A stretch of 64,000 bases of DNA from an uncultured Lachnospiraceae bacterium (GCA_947178125.1 CAMWXB010000002.1:1-64000), one strand, 5' to 3'. Numbered from the stretch's first letter, positions 1 to 9,540 are shown. Notes: a model not told the origin generated them from the sequence alone. Made by a program: numbers and translations.

Positions 1-328
1 ATATGATAAAATTGAACTGTATCAGCATAATGATAATCAGAAAAATCTTACTGTATTTCAACTTTAATGGTTTTACAACGCCATCCTGATATCCGGTCTT
101 AACAAAATAAACAGCAATTCCAAGATAAATAAAGTCTGTCAGATCGAACAAAAGGAATATAATGATGCTGACAGAGTTATAAAATCCCTGCAGTCTGTTT
201 ATCGTATAGTAAAGCCCCGCAAACAGACAGGCAAGTGTAATGGATAGCAGCGTGATCTTATATGCCCGGCTAATGTAAACATCCAGCGCTGACATATTAT
301 CTTTTCCATAGTTCTTTTTCTTTTCCAT
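1..328 (-). CDS. N-terminal part of a multi-pass membrane protein (runs off left edge)
   Basis: An open frame starts at ATG 328 and stays open to base 1, giving the first 109 residues. It begins MEKKKNYGKDNMSALDVYIS. A purine-rich GAAAGGGAAAG lies just upstream as a ribosome binding site. Hydrophobic stretches at about residues 22-42, 52-78 and 95-109 look like three membrane segments. No catalytic domain is within view, so the function is unknown. N-terminal membrane parts of this kind often precede signalling domains in Clostridia, but that is only a guess. Confidence 0.6.
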   Translation of the reverse strand, partial: MEKKKNYGKDNMSALDVYISRAYKITLLSITLACLFAGLYYTINRLQGFYNSVSIIIFLLFDLTDFIYLGIAVYFVKTGYQDGVVKPLKLKYSKIFLIIIMLIQFNFII

Positions 329-383
329 AAACTGTCTTTCCCTTTCAATTTTTAAAATTTTTAAACTTGTAATCTAATCTAAA

Positions 384-429
384 TAATCTATGAAGATAAT
401 CTATGACTATGAATACCATGTAATCTATG
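384..429. repeat. Three direct copies of TAATCTATG in the leader of the left-edge membrane gene
   Basis: TAATCTATG occurs at 384-392, 397-405 and 421-429, between a possible minus-strand -10 (TATAAT, read at 439-444) and the start codon at 328. The spacing of 13 and 24 bp could suit a regulator that binds repeated boxes, but no regulator is identified. The rest of 330-590 is A+T-rich with no convincing gene. Confidence 0.4.
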
Positions 430-589
430 GATGAATGTATTATAATATCATATCCAACGCAGAATAAAACATCAATCGTTATGGTATAGTTCGCATTTTT
501 TGCGGTATATTTTGCTATGCCAACACCATAGCAGATGCAGCAGACAGCAAAAGAGCCGATAACGTAAAAGTTATCAGCTCCAGACTGTC

Positions 590-618
590 AAAAAAGGGCA
601 GCAAAAGCTGGCTTTTTT
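590..618 (-). terminator. Intrinsic terminator after the repeat lipoprotein gene
   Basis: A hairpin with arms GCCAGC and GCTGCC around TTTT is followed on the minus strand by a run of six T. It lies about 110 bases past the stop of the gene ending at 728. The other strand also carries flanking A/T runs, so it may work both ways. A second small hairpin, with arms GATAAC and GTTATC, lies at about 553-580. Confidence 0.65.
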
Positions 619-727
619 GATACAATAAAATCAACGGTAAGATATGCTGACCGCAAAGCACACGGGAAAGAGCCATTTGACAGCAATTCCGGCGGTGGAG
701 AGCGCCAGACAAGGGAAAGATTGATTT

Positions 728-2959
728 CTATATCCGAAACCTCCCACCCTCACCGGCATTCTTCCATGAAGTAACACCTCGCACGTCTTTTTGCCAGAAA
801 TCTTTTGCTGTGTTATCCCAAATAACATTTTCATAACAAACGGTTCCTGTAGAATCCCTCTCATCCGCCGGAATCACATAATTAATCGTCACGATATCAT
901 TTTCCCACCGGATGATCGTCTCTACCGTATATCCTTCCGCTTCTATCTCCCCGATAAGATTCGTCCCGCTAAGTTTCCCAAATTCCTCACCGGAAATGAT
1001 TTCTCCGCCATACGCTTCAATCCGGTCACGGCTGTAGTTATAATAATAAAAATACGGTTTGTAAGTATGCCCCGTCCACATATCATAAGCCGGCTCATAG
1101 AAATGATCGTATGTATCCATCCAGATTTCAAACGCATTTCCGCCGCGGTATACCACCTGTCCGATTTGAGAGAACTCATTTTCTACCGGTTTTCCGTCCT
1201 CCACCGTCCATAATTCACTGATATTCGCCGTCAAACTAAAATCCGTGTAAAAGAATAAATACTTCCTGTTCATGCCCAGTTTCATTTTCCCGTCTATCAT
1301 GCGGTAACACTGATCATCCCGCAGCAGAGTACAGCAGTCTGCCCCCGCAAAATAGAGTTCTCCTCTGTATCTTTCCTCCCCGTATTCATCATAACTGTCT
1401 CCACAGATCATAAATGCTTCACACTTGCCGTCCCTGTCATAATCATCATAATCCAATAACAGAATGTCGCTTTCCTGCGCGCCTGCCGCAATGAGCACAT
1501 TTTGTTTCAACGCTTCCTCCTGCGTCAGGAGCAGATTTTCCAGTTCTTCCGTCAGAGCGCTCTGCAGATTGCCGCCTTCCAGTGCCCGGCACATACCGTA
1601 ATCGATCACTCTGCATTCGCTCTCATTCCATTTGTCACAAACTTCCCGATATTGTTCTTCCGATACTTCTTTTCCATCTACCATATAAGCATACTGCACT
1701 TCTTCTCCCTCTGCCGAAAAATCACACCTTTCGCTGTAACTTTGCAGAAGCGTTTCCTCCTTTCCCTCTATCTGATACACACTGGAATATACATTGCCGC
1801 CCGTGTCGTAGTCATCAAATACGATTCCTTCTTTTTCCCGATATCCCATGGCTCCGTACTGTCCGTATGCTCCAACGGAAATTACCTCCCCTTTTTCAAA
1901 AGTATAAACTGCAGCGCCGCATGAATGCGCATATCCGTCTATCACAATGAGTTCCGGAACATCATCGCCGTCCAGATAAGTGAATGCAAAACCGGGAACT
2001 TCCCTGCTGTCACTCTCGTCCCTCTGCGATGCGTATTCTGCCAAAAAGGCCCCGTATCCTTCCAATACCTCCGACTGCTCCGCCACCATATCCGCAAGCT
2101 GCGGGGATTCCCTGTGCAAAAGCAAAGCATTTACGGCTTCGGCAAGCAAATCAGCCGGCTCCAATTCCTTTATAGCAAAAGCATCATCATATCCGATCAT
2201 GACATATTCGCCTGCTTCATACAGTTCATCCCATTTTTTATTATGTGCCTCCGCCGTAACGCTGACGCCGTCTATTCTATATATTTCTGGACGCCCATCG
2301 GGCGGCTGGTAAGACATCAGCGAGCAGACAAGCTTCACCTCTCCGTCTTTCACCTGATAAAAAGCAGAGTCACATTCTCCCATTCCCGAAAAACCGCTGC
2401 AGATCATCCCGCCTCTTTCTACATACTGCATACGCCCCATAGAACCGAATACGCCCAGTTCGATTACCGCTTCCTGACCGACCGCTTTCTGGTCATATGT
2501 ATAAACTTTTACTCCTGCTGCATGGATGCAGTCTTCTATCAATAACAATTCGGGAATATTATCATCATCAATAAAAGCCAGCATGGCTCTCGCCCAATTC
2601 ACATATTCGCTTTCTTCCACATACGTTTCCAGGAAACGCCGGTATGCCGCCGCATATGAATCGTCAGGCAGCAGCGCTTCTGTTTTATCGGACGTATCTT
2701 CCATTGATACCTCTTCTGCTGACACCGTTTCTCTTTCCATACCTTCCGCTGTTTGCTCTAACGCTTCCTCTCTTTCGTTTTCTTCCGCCGTCTGTCCAGC
2801 GGCTTTCCCGTTTTCTGCGCCTTCCGATACGGACTCCGCCGCTATATCTTCCGCCTGTAATTTCTGCAGGGAATCGTCCGTATTTTCCTTATCTGCGCCG
2901 CATCCTGCAAACACCAGGCAGATACCTGTGATAATTCCCAATAGCTGTCTTTTTTTCAT
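728..2959 (-). CDS. Large surface lipoprotein with repeated acidic 'DDD-PEL' domains
   Basis: A 743-residue lipoprotein. The start at 2959 (MKKRQLLGIITG) is set by an AAAGGAG site, and it gives a signal peptide with lipobox FAGC (Cys20). Residues 21-110 form a Glu/Ser/Ala-rich linker. A domain then recurs: FIDDDNIPEL at about residue 129 and YLDGDDVPEL at about 329, each followed by a Tyr/Gly-rich beta region. A third, looser copy, DYDRDGKCEA, lies near 506. The acidic cores look like EF-hand-type calcium loops. The same domain occurs in the lipoprotein at 47914-49161. Function is not recognised; an extracellular binding role is an inference. Confidence 0.8.
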   Translation of the reverse strand: MKKRQLLGIITGICLVFAGCGADKENTDDSLQKLQAEDIAAESVSEGAENGKAAGQTAEENEREEALEQTAEGMERETVSAEEVSMEDTSDKTEALLPDDSYAAAYRRFLETYVEESEYVNWARAMLAFIDDDNIPELLLIEDCIHAAGVKVYTYDQKAVGQEAVIELGVFGSMGRMQYVERGGMICSGFSGMGECDSAFYQVKDGEVKLVCSLMSYQPPDGRPEIYRIDGVSVTAEAHNKKWDELYEAGEYVMIGYDDAFAIKELEPADLLAEAVNALLLHRESPQLADMVAEQSEVLEGYGAFLAEYASQRDESDSREVPGFAFTYLDGDDVPELIVIDGYAHSCGAAVYTFEKGEVISVGAYGQYGAMGYREKEGIVFDDYDTGGNVYSSVYQIEGKEETLLQSYSERCDFSAEGEEVQYAYMVDGKEVSEEQYREVCDKWNESECRVIDYGMCRALEGGNLQSALTEELENLLLTQEEALKQNVLIAAGAQESDILLLDYDDYDRDGKCEAFMICGDSYDEYGEERYRGELYFAGADCCTLLRDDQCYRMIDGKMKLGMNRKYLFFYTDFSLTANISELWTVEDGKPVENEFSQIGQVVYRGGNAFEIWMDTYDHFYEPAYDMWTGHTYKPYFYYYNYSRDRIEAYGGEIISGEEFGKLSGTNLIGEIEAEGYTVETIIRWENDIVTINYVIPADERDSTGTVCYENVIWDNTAKDFWQKDVRGVTSWKNAGEGGRFRI

Positions 2960-3043
2960 ATCACGGAATTTCTCCTTTCTCTTACGAAAATTGCTCAATA
3001 ACAATAAATGCGTTTGTACTTCATTGATTCCCTTTACTTTTAT

Positions 3044-3078
3044 AAAAAAATCCCTGCACCTCTAACGGCACAGGGATT
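3044..3078 (-). terminator. Terminator of the murE/priA-to-rsgA gene string
   Basis: Arms AATCCCTG and CAGGGATT enclose a 14-base loop, followed on the minus strand by seven T. It lies 31 bases after the rsgA stop codon and closes the long minus-strand gene string. Confidence 0.85.
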
Positions 3079-3108
3079 GCTATCGTGTCGCAATAAAAAG
3101 ATATCGAT

Positions 3109-3987
3109 CTAGTATCTTTTGATATCCTTCAATTCCTGATACAATACTTTATAATTTTCATAGCGCACCCGGCTGATTTCTCCCTGTTCGACTGCCGCCT
3201 TTACGCCGCAGTCAGGTTCGCTGATATGAGCACAGCCGCCGAACCTGCAGGACGGCTCATACCGTTTAAATTCGGGGTAATAGCCGCTCAACTCTTCTTT
3301 CATGATTTCCGAAATATGCAGGGAAGTAAACCCCGGCGTATCCATGATATACGTTTCATCCCCGAGGGCAATGATCTCGGAATGTCTGGTCGTGTGCCGC
3401 CCTCTTTCTATTTTCCGGCTGATGCTCCCGGTCTCCATGCCAGCCTCCGGCGCAAGAGCGTTGATGAGCGTCGATTTGCCAACGCCGCTCGGCCCGGCCA
3501 GGGCCGTTGTTCTGCCGGTAAGCATGCTCCTTAATTCTTCCAGTCCTTCTTTCCTGTGTGCGCTGAGAAACAGTACCTGATAACCGCATGTTTCATAGGC
3601 CATGCGAAGAGCTTCCTTTTCTTCCTCCGATGCAATATCCTGTTTGTTAAAACAGATAATACTCGTCAGGCTCTGCTGCTCCATCCGGATCAGGAACCGG
3701 TCCAGCAGCCCGAAATCCGGATTGGGTTTGACGATTGCAAAAATCACGATTGCCTGGTCGATATTGGCCACCGCCGGACGCAGCAATTCATTCTTTCGTG
3801 GTAAAATCCCCGTTATCGTTCCTTCTTTATCCTGCTCATCCAATATCTCAACGGAAACATTATCCCCCACGAGCGGTTTCATATGCTGATTGCGGAAAAT
3901 GCCTCTTGCCTTGCACTCATAAATGCCTTTATCTTCTATATGCACATAATAAAATCCTGCAATTCCCTTTATGATCTTCCCTGTCAT
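3109..3987 (-). CDS. rsgA: Ribosome small-subunit-dependent GTPase RsgA
   Basis: A 292-residue circularly permuted GTPase that checks late 30S subunit assembly and releases after GTP hydrolysis. An N-terminal OB-fold region (about 1-70) is followed by the G motifs in permuted order: NKQD (G4), GPSGVGKST (G1) and DTPG (G3). A C-terminal zinc motif follows, CRFGGCAHISEPDC, in which the His and three Cys are present. The length is normal for the family. The start lies 7 bases from the stop of the PASTA kinase gene, so it is the last gene of that operon, as in many Firmicutes. Confidence 0.96.
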   Translation of the reverse strand: MTGKIIKGIAGFYYVHIEDKGIYECKARGIFRNQHMKPLVGDNVSVEILDEQDKEGTITGILPRKNELLRPAVANIDQAIVIFAIVKPNPDFGLLDRFLIRMEQQSLTSIICFNKQDIASEEEKEALRMAYETCGYQVLFLSAHRKEGLEELRSMLTGRTTALAGPSGVGKSTLINALAPEAGMETGSISRKIERGRHTTRHSEIIALGDETYIMDTPGFTSLHISEIMKEELSGYYPEFKRYEPSCRFGGCAHISEPDCGVKAAVEQGEISRVRYENYKVLYQELKDIKRY

Positions 3988-3993
3988 GCCTTC

Positions 3994-6192
3994 TCACTCT
4001 TCAACAAACGTGACGCCTCTCGTCACGGATTTTTCCGTCGAAGTTCCATCCATGATGACCGTATCTCCAGTATTGGGATCGGTCGTCGTCACAGGATTCG
4101 TCGTGACCGTAAAAATGAACTGAATCACACCGGTCTCCGCATGAATACCTGTATAATTCACAGGTAGCGGAAAAGACGCTGTCTGCGTATTCAACAGCTG
4201 TGTACCGTCCGCTGCCGTAACAATGACAGTGACCGGAAGACCGTCGTGATATTCGCTATCCTCAGTCGGTGCCGTGATATTATCGACGAATTTATAAGTG
4301 CGGGCTGTCGGCCCGATACTGACTTTTAAATCAATCACCGTTCCGCTGTCCACCCAGGAACCTTCGGAATAACTCTGATAACATATTTTATCCGTTAATG
4401 CCTCATCTTCATTATTGACCTGCGTAATCGTGCCGACGCTCAGACCGCTCTCTGTCAGCAGCGCCACACCGTCCATCTCTATCAATCCTGTCACATTGGG
4501 CACTCTGACCTTCGTGCTTTCCGCTCCCTGGCTTACCCAGATAGTAACAGAAGACCCCGCCGGTGCACCTTCGCCTGCCTTGGGCGACTGGGAAATGACA
4601 TTGCCGCTGCGCACAAGATCATCGTAACTCTCTGTTGCATTTACAACAAAACCTTCTTTTTCCAGAATCGAAGTCGCCTCTGCCTGCGTCTTACTCTGCA
4701 CATCGGGTACTTTAATGAGCTCATTCGCTTCCGCTACCGTCAGAATGACATTGCTGTTCCTATCCGTCATCGTACCGGCTTTGACGCTTGCCCTGATGAT
4801 AGTTCCTGCCTCATGAGCGTCCGTTATTTCATATTCAATTTCGGGTGTCAGACCGATCTCGAGCAAAGCGCGTTTCGCTTCATCCAGCGTTTTCCCCTCG
4901 ACTTCAATCATTTCCACCTGCTCCGCCTCTTCTTCCTGCTCCTGTTCCGTCTCTGTATCGGCATTTTCAAAAGGGAAAACGCCGAGCGTACGACCCACGA
5001 TGAAAAGAACGATACCGCCGATCAGGAGCGCGGCAACAACGGCGAGAATCGTTGTGATCCGCTCCATTTTGGGATCGTAATCATCGTCATCGTCGTCATC
5101 ATCTTCATCCTCATAGTACTCGTCATCTTCGTAGTACTCGTCATCGATGTCATCATCGTCTTCCTCATCATCCTCTTCGTCTTCATAATCTTCGTCATCT
5201 TCGTCTTCATAACGCTCATGCCGGTAATAATCCTCATTTTTCCGCAGGCGCATCGCCTCATCCATGGAATCTCTTCTGTCGGACTGACGCTTGATCTGCA
5301 CCATATCCCTGTCCGTGATCATTCTGGTCGATGCTTCCTCGTCGGGATCCACCACCTTGACGAAATCTTCATCCGGATTTATCAACGACTGCTTCAAGTC
5401 GATGACCAGTTCTCCCATCGACTGATACCGCCTGTCAGGACTCTTCTGACAACATTTGCATACAATCTGCTCGACACTGATCGGAATCTCCGCCACAAAC
5501 TCCCTCGGCGAAGGCAGTTCTTCCTGAATATGTTTGATGGCAATCGCCACCGTCGTTTCCCCATTAAAAGGAACACGGCCCGTCAGCATCTCGAACATGG
5601 TGACGCCAAGTGAATAAATATCACTCTTTTCATCGCTGTAACCGCCTCTTGCCTGTTCCGGCGATGTGTAATGTACCGAACCCATGACATTCGATGTAAT
5701 GGTATTGCTGGTCGCCGCCTTCGCAATCCCAAAATCTGTCACTTTAACTTTGCCTTCTTTGGAAATAATAATATTCTGAGGCTTGATATCACGATGGATA
5801 ATATGATTGTTATGTGCTGATTCAATTCCCATGGAAACCTGAATTGCGATACTGATAGCCTCTTTGGCAGAAAGCCTCGCCTTTTTCTCGATATATTTTT
5901 TCAGCGTAATGCCCTCTACCAGTTCCATTACGATATAGTAGATGCCGCCTTCTTCGCCAACATCATAAACGTTGACAATATTCGGGTGCATCAGGCCGGC
6001 GGCCGCCTGCGCCTCAATACGGAATTTGGAAACAAAATTCTCATTTTCGCTGAATTCCTGTTTTAAGACCTTGACCGCTACAAAGCGGTTCAGTTTATGG
6101 TCCTTTGCTTTATATACATCCGACATTCCACCGGTACCGATTTTTTCCAAAATCTCATACCGGTCGCCGATTATCATTCCAATTTTAATCAT
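3994..6192 (-). CDS. prkC: PASTA-domain Ser/Thr protein kinase (PrkC/StkP type)
   Basis: A 732-residue membrane kinase that senses peptidoglycan fragments or lipid II and phosphorylates cell-wall and translation targets. The start at 6192 (MIKIGMIIGDRYE) follows an AGGTAGGTG site; a longer reading upstream lacks one. The kinase domain (about 9-270) has GTGGMSDVYKA, VAVKVLK, HRDIKPQN and DFGIAK. A strikingly acidic Asp/Glu/Tyr tract at about 335-380 precedes one membrane segment (ITTILAVVAALLIGGIVLFIVG). Three PASTA repeats and an extra beta-rich tail lie outside the cell. The phosphatase that reverses it is encoded directly upstream. Confidence 0.95.
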   Translation of the reverse strand: MIKIGMIIGDRYEILEKIGTGGMSDVYKAKDHKLNRFVAVKVLKQEFSENENFVSKFRIEAQAAAGLMHPNIVNVYDVGEEGGIYYIVMELVEGITLKKYIEKKARLSAKEAISIAIQVSMGIESAHNNHIIHRDIKPQNIIISKEGKVKVTDFGIAKAATSNTITSNVMGSVHYTSPEQARGGYSDEKSDIYSLGVTMFEMLTGRVPFNGETTVAIAIKHIQEELPSPREFVAEIPISVEQIVCKCCQKSPDRRYQSMGELVIDLKQSLINPDEDFVKVVDPDEEASTRMITDRDMVQIKRQSDRRDSMDEAMRLRKNEDYYRHERYEDEDDEDYEDEEDDEEDDDDIDDEYYEDDEYYEDEDDDDDDDDYDPKMERITTILAVVAALLIGGIVLFIVGRTLGVFPFENADTETEQEQEEEAEQVEMIEVEGKTLDEAKRALLEIGLTPEIEYEITDAHEAGTIIRASVKAGTMTDRNSNVILTVAEANELIKVPDVQSKTQAEATSILEKEGFVVNATESYDDLVRSGNVISQSPKAGEGAPAGSSVTIWVSQGAESTKVRVPNVTGLIEMDGVALLTESGLSVGTITQVNNEDEALTDKICYQSYSEGSWVDSGTVIDLKVSIGPTARTYKFVDNITAPTEDSEYHDGLPVTVIVTAADGTQLLNTQTASFPLPVNYTGIHAETGVIQFIFTVTTNPVTTTDPNTGDTVIMDGTSTEKSVTRGVTFVEE

Positions 6193-6283
6193 GATCACAC
6201 CTACCTGCGCGTTGCGGCGCGCCTTAAAGTCAATGGGCCGAATACACATATTCAACCTTTGAATACACATTTTTATTCAACAT

Positions 6284-7021
6284 TTACATCTCATCTGCTG
6301 ACGGTTCAATAATGATCACAGAAATATTATCTTTCCCGCCGTTATCATTGGCCATCCTGACCAATGCTTCCGCCCTTTCTTTCAGGCTTCCCCCGCTCTT
6401 TAAAGTTTTTCGTATGTCTTCATCCTCTACCATATTGGTCAAACCATCTGAACAAAGCAGCACAATATCGCCGGCCTCCAGTTCCAGATTGAAAAAGTCC
6501 GCTTCGATCGTATTCCTTGCACCGAGCGCCCTTGTAATGATATTCTTATCCGGATGGTTCCTGGCCGACTTTCTGTCAATGCCGCCCCGCTGAATCATCT
6601 CTTCCACCAGAGAATGGTCTATCGTAACCTGCTCTATCCTGTCATTGATCAGATAGAGTCTGCTGTCTCCTACATTTGCCACTTCCAGATACTTGCCGAT
6701 ACAGGTCGCGATAACAATTGTCGTACCCATACCCATAAGCGCCTTGTCGCCGCCTGCTTTCTGCCTGATATAAGCATTGGCTTTGTTGATCGCTTTGCTC
6801 AAAATGATCGTAGGATTCTTTTCAAAAGAAGCCTTCACTTCCTCCACGATCGTCTCCACCGCGTATCTGGACGCAAATTCTCCCGCATTATGCCCGCCCA
6901 TACCGTCTGCGACAATAAAAATGTTCGGCAGATTACCGACGGGAGTCTCCGAAAGATAAACAAAATCCTGATTTATTTGTCTTCTATGTCCAATATCTGT
7001 AACTGCATAGGACCTCAGCAC
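6284..7021 (-). CDS. stp: PP2C-family protein phosphatase partner of the PASTA kinase
   Basis: A 245-residue PPM/PP2C phosphatase that removes phosphates from the targets of PrkC. Metal-binding motifs visible are NQDF near the N terminus, DGMGGH, SDGLT and the GGKDNIS box near the end. The start is a GTG at 7021, chosen because AGGAGG sits 8 bases upstream. It is 28 bases past the rlmN stop and 91 bases ahead of prkC. Confidence 0.95.
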   Translation of the reverse strand: MLRSYAVTDIGHRRQINQDFVYLSETPVGNLPNIFIVADGMGGHNAGEFASRYAVETIVEEVKASFEKNPTIILSKAINKANAYIRQKAGGDKALMGMGTTIVIATCIGKYLEVANVGDSRLYLINDRIEQVTIDHSLVEEMIQRGGIDRKSARNHPDKNIITRALGARNTIEADFFNLELEAGDIVLLCSDGLTNMVEDEDIRKTLKSGGSLKERAEALVRMANDNGGKDNISVIIIEPSADEM

Positions 7022-7048
7022 TGTATTTTCCTCCTATGGTCATTCCTT

Positions 7049-8104
7049 TCACTCAGCCTGCTTTATCATATGGCTCCTTCTGAGCTGTCCGCAGGCACCG
7101 TCTATATCTCTGCCCATTTCCCTTCTAATAGTAACATTTATTCCATTTTTTTCAAGTTTATTTTTAAATCCATCTACCGCCCGTCTGTCAGACTGCCTGA
7201 AATTTCGCTCTTTTACGGGGTTTATTGGAATCAGATTAACATGGCAGTTAAGCGGCTTTATCAGCGCTGTCAGTTCTTCTGCATCCTCTTTCGTATCGTT
7301 CACCCCATCCGCCAGACTATATTCAAATGTAATCCGCCGCCCTGTCTTTTCAAAATAGTATGTACAGGCATCCATCAATTCATCCAGCGAATACTTCTCG
7401 GCAATCGGCATCAGGCTGCGTCTCTTTTCGTCCGTCGCCGCATGAAGCGACAGCGCAAGCGTGATCTGAAGCCGTTCCTCAGCCAGCCGCCTGATGCCGG
7501 GCACGATGCCGCAGGTGGAAACCGTAACATTCCGCTGGCTGATATGAAGACCGTTTTCATCCGTCAGCAGCAGCAGGAAGCGGAGCAGATTCTCATAATT
7601 ATCAAGCGGCTCTCCGGTCCCCATCACGACCACATTGGAGACCCGTTCCCCCGTCAGTCTCGTAATGGCATAAATCTGGTCGAGCATCTCGGAAGGCAGC
7701 AGATTCCGCTCCCACCCGTTCAGTGTGGAAGCGCAGAAACGGCAGCCCATCCGGCAGCCTGCCTGCGAGGAAATACAGACCGAATTTCCATGCTTATAGC
7801 GCATCCATACGCTCTCCACCAGATTCCCGTCAGACAGCGCAAACAGAAACTTCTTCGTCCCGTCTATCCTGGATTCCTGCACCTTTACAGCCGTAAGTGC
7901 GGTATAAGTAAAATACTCCCTGCACTTTTCCCGGAATGCCCTGGGCAGATTCGTCATTTCCTCATAATCCGCCGCAAGCTTCCGGTGCATCCACTCATAC
8001 AACTGTTTCGCCCGGTAAGCGGGTTCGGAAAACTGTTTCACCTGTTCCTGTAACTGCGGCAGAGTCAAAGATTTGATATCTCTTTTTTCTTCTATATCCG
8101 TCAT
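7049..8104 (-). CDS. rlmN: Dual-specificity 23S rRNA/tRNA adenine C2-methyltransferase RlmN
   Basis: A 351-residue radical SAM enzyme that methylates C2 of A2503 in 23S rRNA and of A37 in some tRNAs. The cluster motif CRMGCRFCAS (CxxxCxxC) is at mid-protein. The conserved GTGEPLDNYEN and the late catalytic Cys of CGQLRRS are also present. AAAGGAAGG precedes ATG 8104. It lies between rsmB and stp in the operon. Confidence 0.96.
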   Translation of the reverse strand: MTDIEEKRDIKSLTLPQLQEQVKQFSEPAYRAKQLYEWMHRKLAADYEEMTNLPRAFREKCREYFTYTALTAVKVQESRIDGTKKFLFALSDGNLVESVWMRYKHGNSVCISSQAGCRMGCRFCASTLNGWERNLLPSEMLDQIYAITRLTGERVSNVVVMGTGEPLDNYENLLRFLLLLTDENGLHISQRNVTVSTCGIVPGIRRLAEERLQITLALSLHAATDEKRRSLMPIAEKYSLDELMDACTYYFEKTGRRITFEYSLADGVNDTKEDAEELTALIKPLNCHVNLIPINPVKERNFRQSDRRAVDGFKNKLEKNGINVTIRREMGRDIDGACGQLRRSHMIKQAE

Positions 8105-8173
8105 TTCAATTCCTTCCTTTGAATTGCAGAATGGCTCACCGGAAACATTCCGCAGGAAAAAGCTTCATTCCCT

Positions 8174-9529
8174 TCACGCTTTGCGCAGTCTTGCAAAGAA
8201 GAACCCATCCGATTCATGCACGCCCGGAAGCAGCTGCAGCATTCCCGTATCTGCGGCAGCAAGCAGTTCCTCCGGCAATTCTTCCGGCAGATGCCCCCGC
8301 ATACTCTCCGGCGCAAAAGAAAACTCCCGGCAGAGCCATTCCACCATTTTCCCGTTTTCCTGCGGAACGACCGTACAGGTACTGTACAGCAAAATACCGC
8401 CCGGCTTTACATAAGCTGCGGCATTTCGCAGAATTTCCTTCTGCAGCGCGGTAATCTCCGCAAGGGACTGTTCCGTCGCATGATATTTGATATCCGGTTT
8501 TCTTCCGATGACACCGAGGCCGGAACAGGGAACATCCGCCAGTACGACATCTGCCGCCTGGTGCAGTTCCTCTCTGTAAATGCGCGCATCCCCGATTGCA
8601 GTCTTCATATTCTCCCTGCGCATCCGCCGCCTGTTTTCTTCCATTCGCAGCAGCTTTGCTTCCGTAATATCAAAAGAAAGCACGCTTCCCGTATCAGCCA
8701 GTTTGGAAGCCGCATGAAGCGACTTGCCGCCCGGCGCCGCACAGAGGTCAAGAACAGTCTGCCCTTTGTCAATGCCCGCCGCCTCCACGGCCAGCATGGA
8801 ACTGACATCCTGTACTGCAAAAAGGCCCTCTTCATACCCCGGAAGATGCCGGATTCCTTCCGCTTTCTCTATCTGTACCGCATAGGGCAGATAAGGATGC
8901 TCTTTTACAGCAATTCCTTTCTGTTCCCAGGAAGTGAGCAGCGTATTCCGCTCGTCTATCGTCAGCCCCTCTTCCAGCCGGATTGTTACCGGCTTTCTTT
9001 CCAGAAAGGCCCGCAGCATTTTTTCCGTCGTTTCCAGACCATACAGCCGCAGGAAATATTCCGTCAGCCAGAGCGGCATGGAATACAACACTGAAAAAGC
9101 TTCCGCAACATTTTTTTCCGCATCGGGCCAGGCAATTGCTCCTTTCTGCCTGGAAAGATTTCGCAGAACGCCATTGACGTATCCCTGCAGCGAACCGAAT
9201 TTTCTTTTTTTCGCAAGCTTTACCGCTTCGTTGCAGACTGCCGCATCGGGAACCGCCTCCATAAATAGAAGCTGATATGCACTCATCCGCAAAAGCGCCC
9301 GGATAAAAGGCTTCATCTTCTTTACCGGTACTTTGGAAATCCCATTAAGCACATAGTCTATCTGTATTTTCCGTTCAACGCTTCCTTCCGTGACCCGCTT
9401 GATAAAAGCCTTCTCTCTGGGCTCTAAATAGTCGTATTTCTCCAACACATCCGCCAGCAGCAGATTCACATACCCATCCGTTCTCTCCAGCTCCAGCAGG
9501 ATTTCTATGATGATTTCTCTTAGATTCAT
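8174..9529 (-). CDS. rsmB: 16S rRNA cytosine(967)-C5 methyltransferase RsmB
   Basis: A 451-residue enzyme with an N-terminal NusB-like RNA-binding domain (about 1-140) and a C-terminal SAM-dependent methylase. Visible motifs are LDLCAAPGGKS (SAM site), ADVPCSG and YSTCTV, the last two carrying the two catalytic Cys. The length is normal. The ribosome binding site is weak (GGAAGGG), and the gene follows a 160-bp repeat-rich spacer after yugP. Confidence 0.95.
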   Translation of the reverse strand: MNLREIIIEILLELERTDGYVNLLLADVLEKYDYLEPREKAFIKRVTEGSVERKIQIDYVLNGISKVPVKKMKPFIRALLRMSAYQLLFMEAVPDAAVCNEAVKLAKKRKFGSLQGYVNGVLRNLSRQKGAIAWPDAEKNVAEAFSVLYSMPLWLTEYFLRLYGLETTEKMLRAFLERKPVTIRLEEGLTIDERNTLLTSWEQKGIAVKEHPYLPYAVQIEKAEGIRHLPGYEEGLFAVQDVSSMLAVEAAGIDKGQTVLDLCAAPGGKSLHAASKLADTGSVLSFDITEAKLLRMEENRRRMRRENMKTAIGDARIYREELHQAADVVLADVPCSGLGVIGRKPDIKYHATEQSLAEITALQKEILRNAAAYVKPGGILLYSTCTVVPQENGKMVEWLCREFSFAPESMRGHLPEELPEELLAAADTGMLQLLPGVHESDGFFFARLRKA

Positions 9530-9540
9530 TCTTACATGCC

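Noticed and set aside
384-429. The three TAATCTATG copies as a CRISPR-like array
   Set aside because: Repeats are only 9 bases, spacing is uneven (13 and 24), and no cas gene is present.
4813-5613. A 266-residue open frame on the plus strand within the PASTA kinase gene
   Set aside because: It is antisense to a well-recognised kinase gene, is rich in Ile/Val because it mirrors the acidic tract, and has no ribosome binding site.
6554-8053. A 499-residue plus-strand frame across stp and rlmN
   Set aside because: Antisense to two clear genes; its composition is Arg/His/Pro-rich as expected of a mirror frame.
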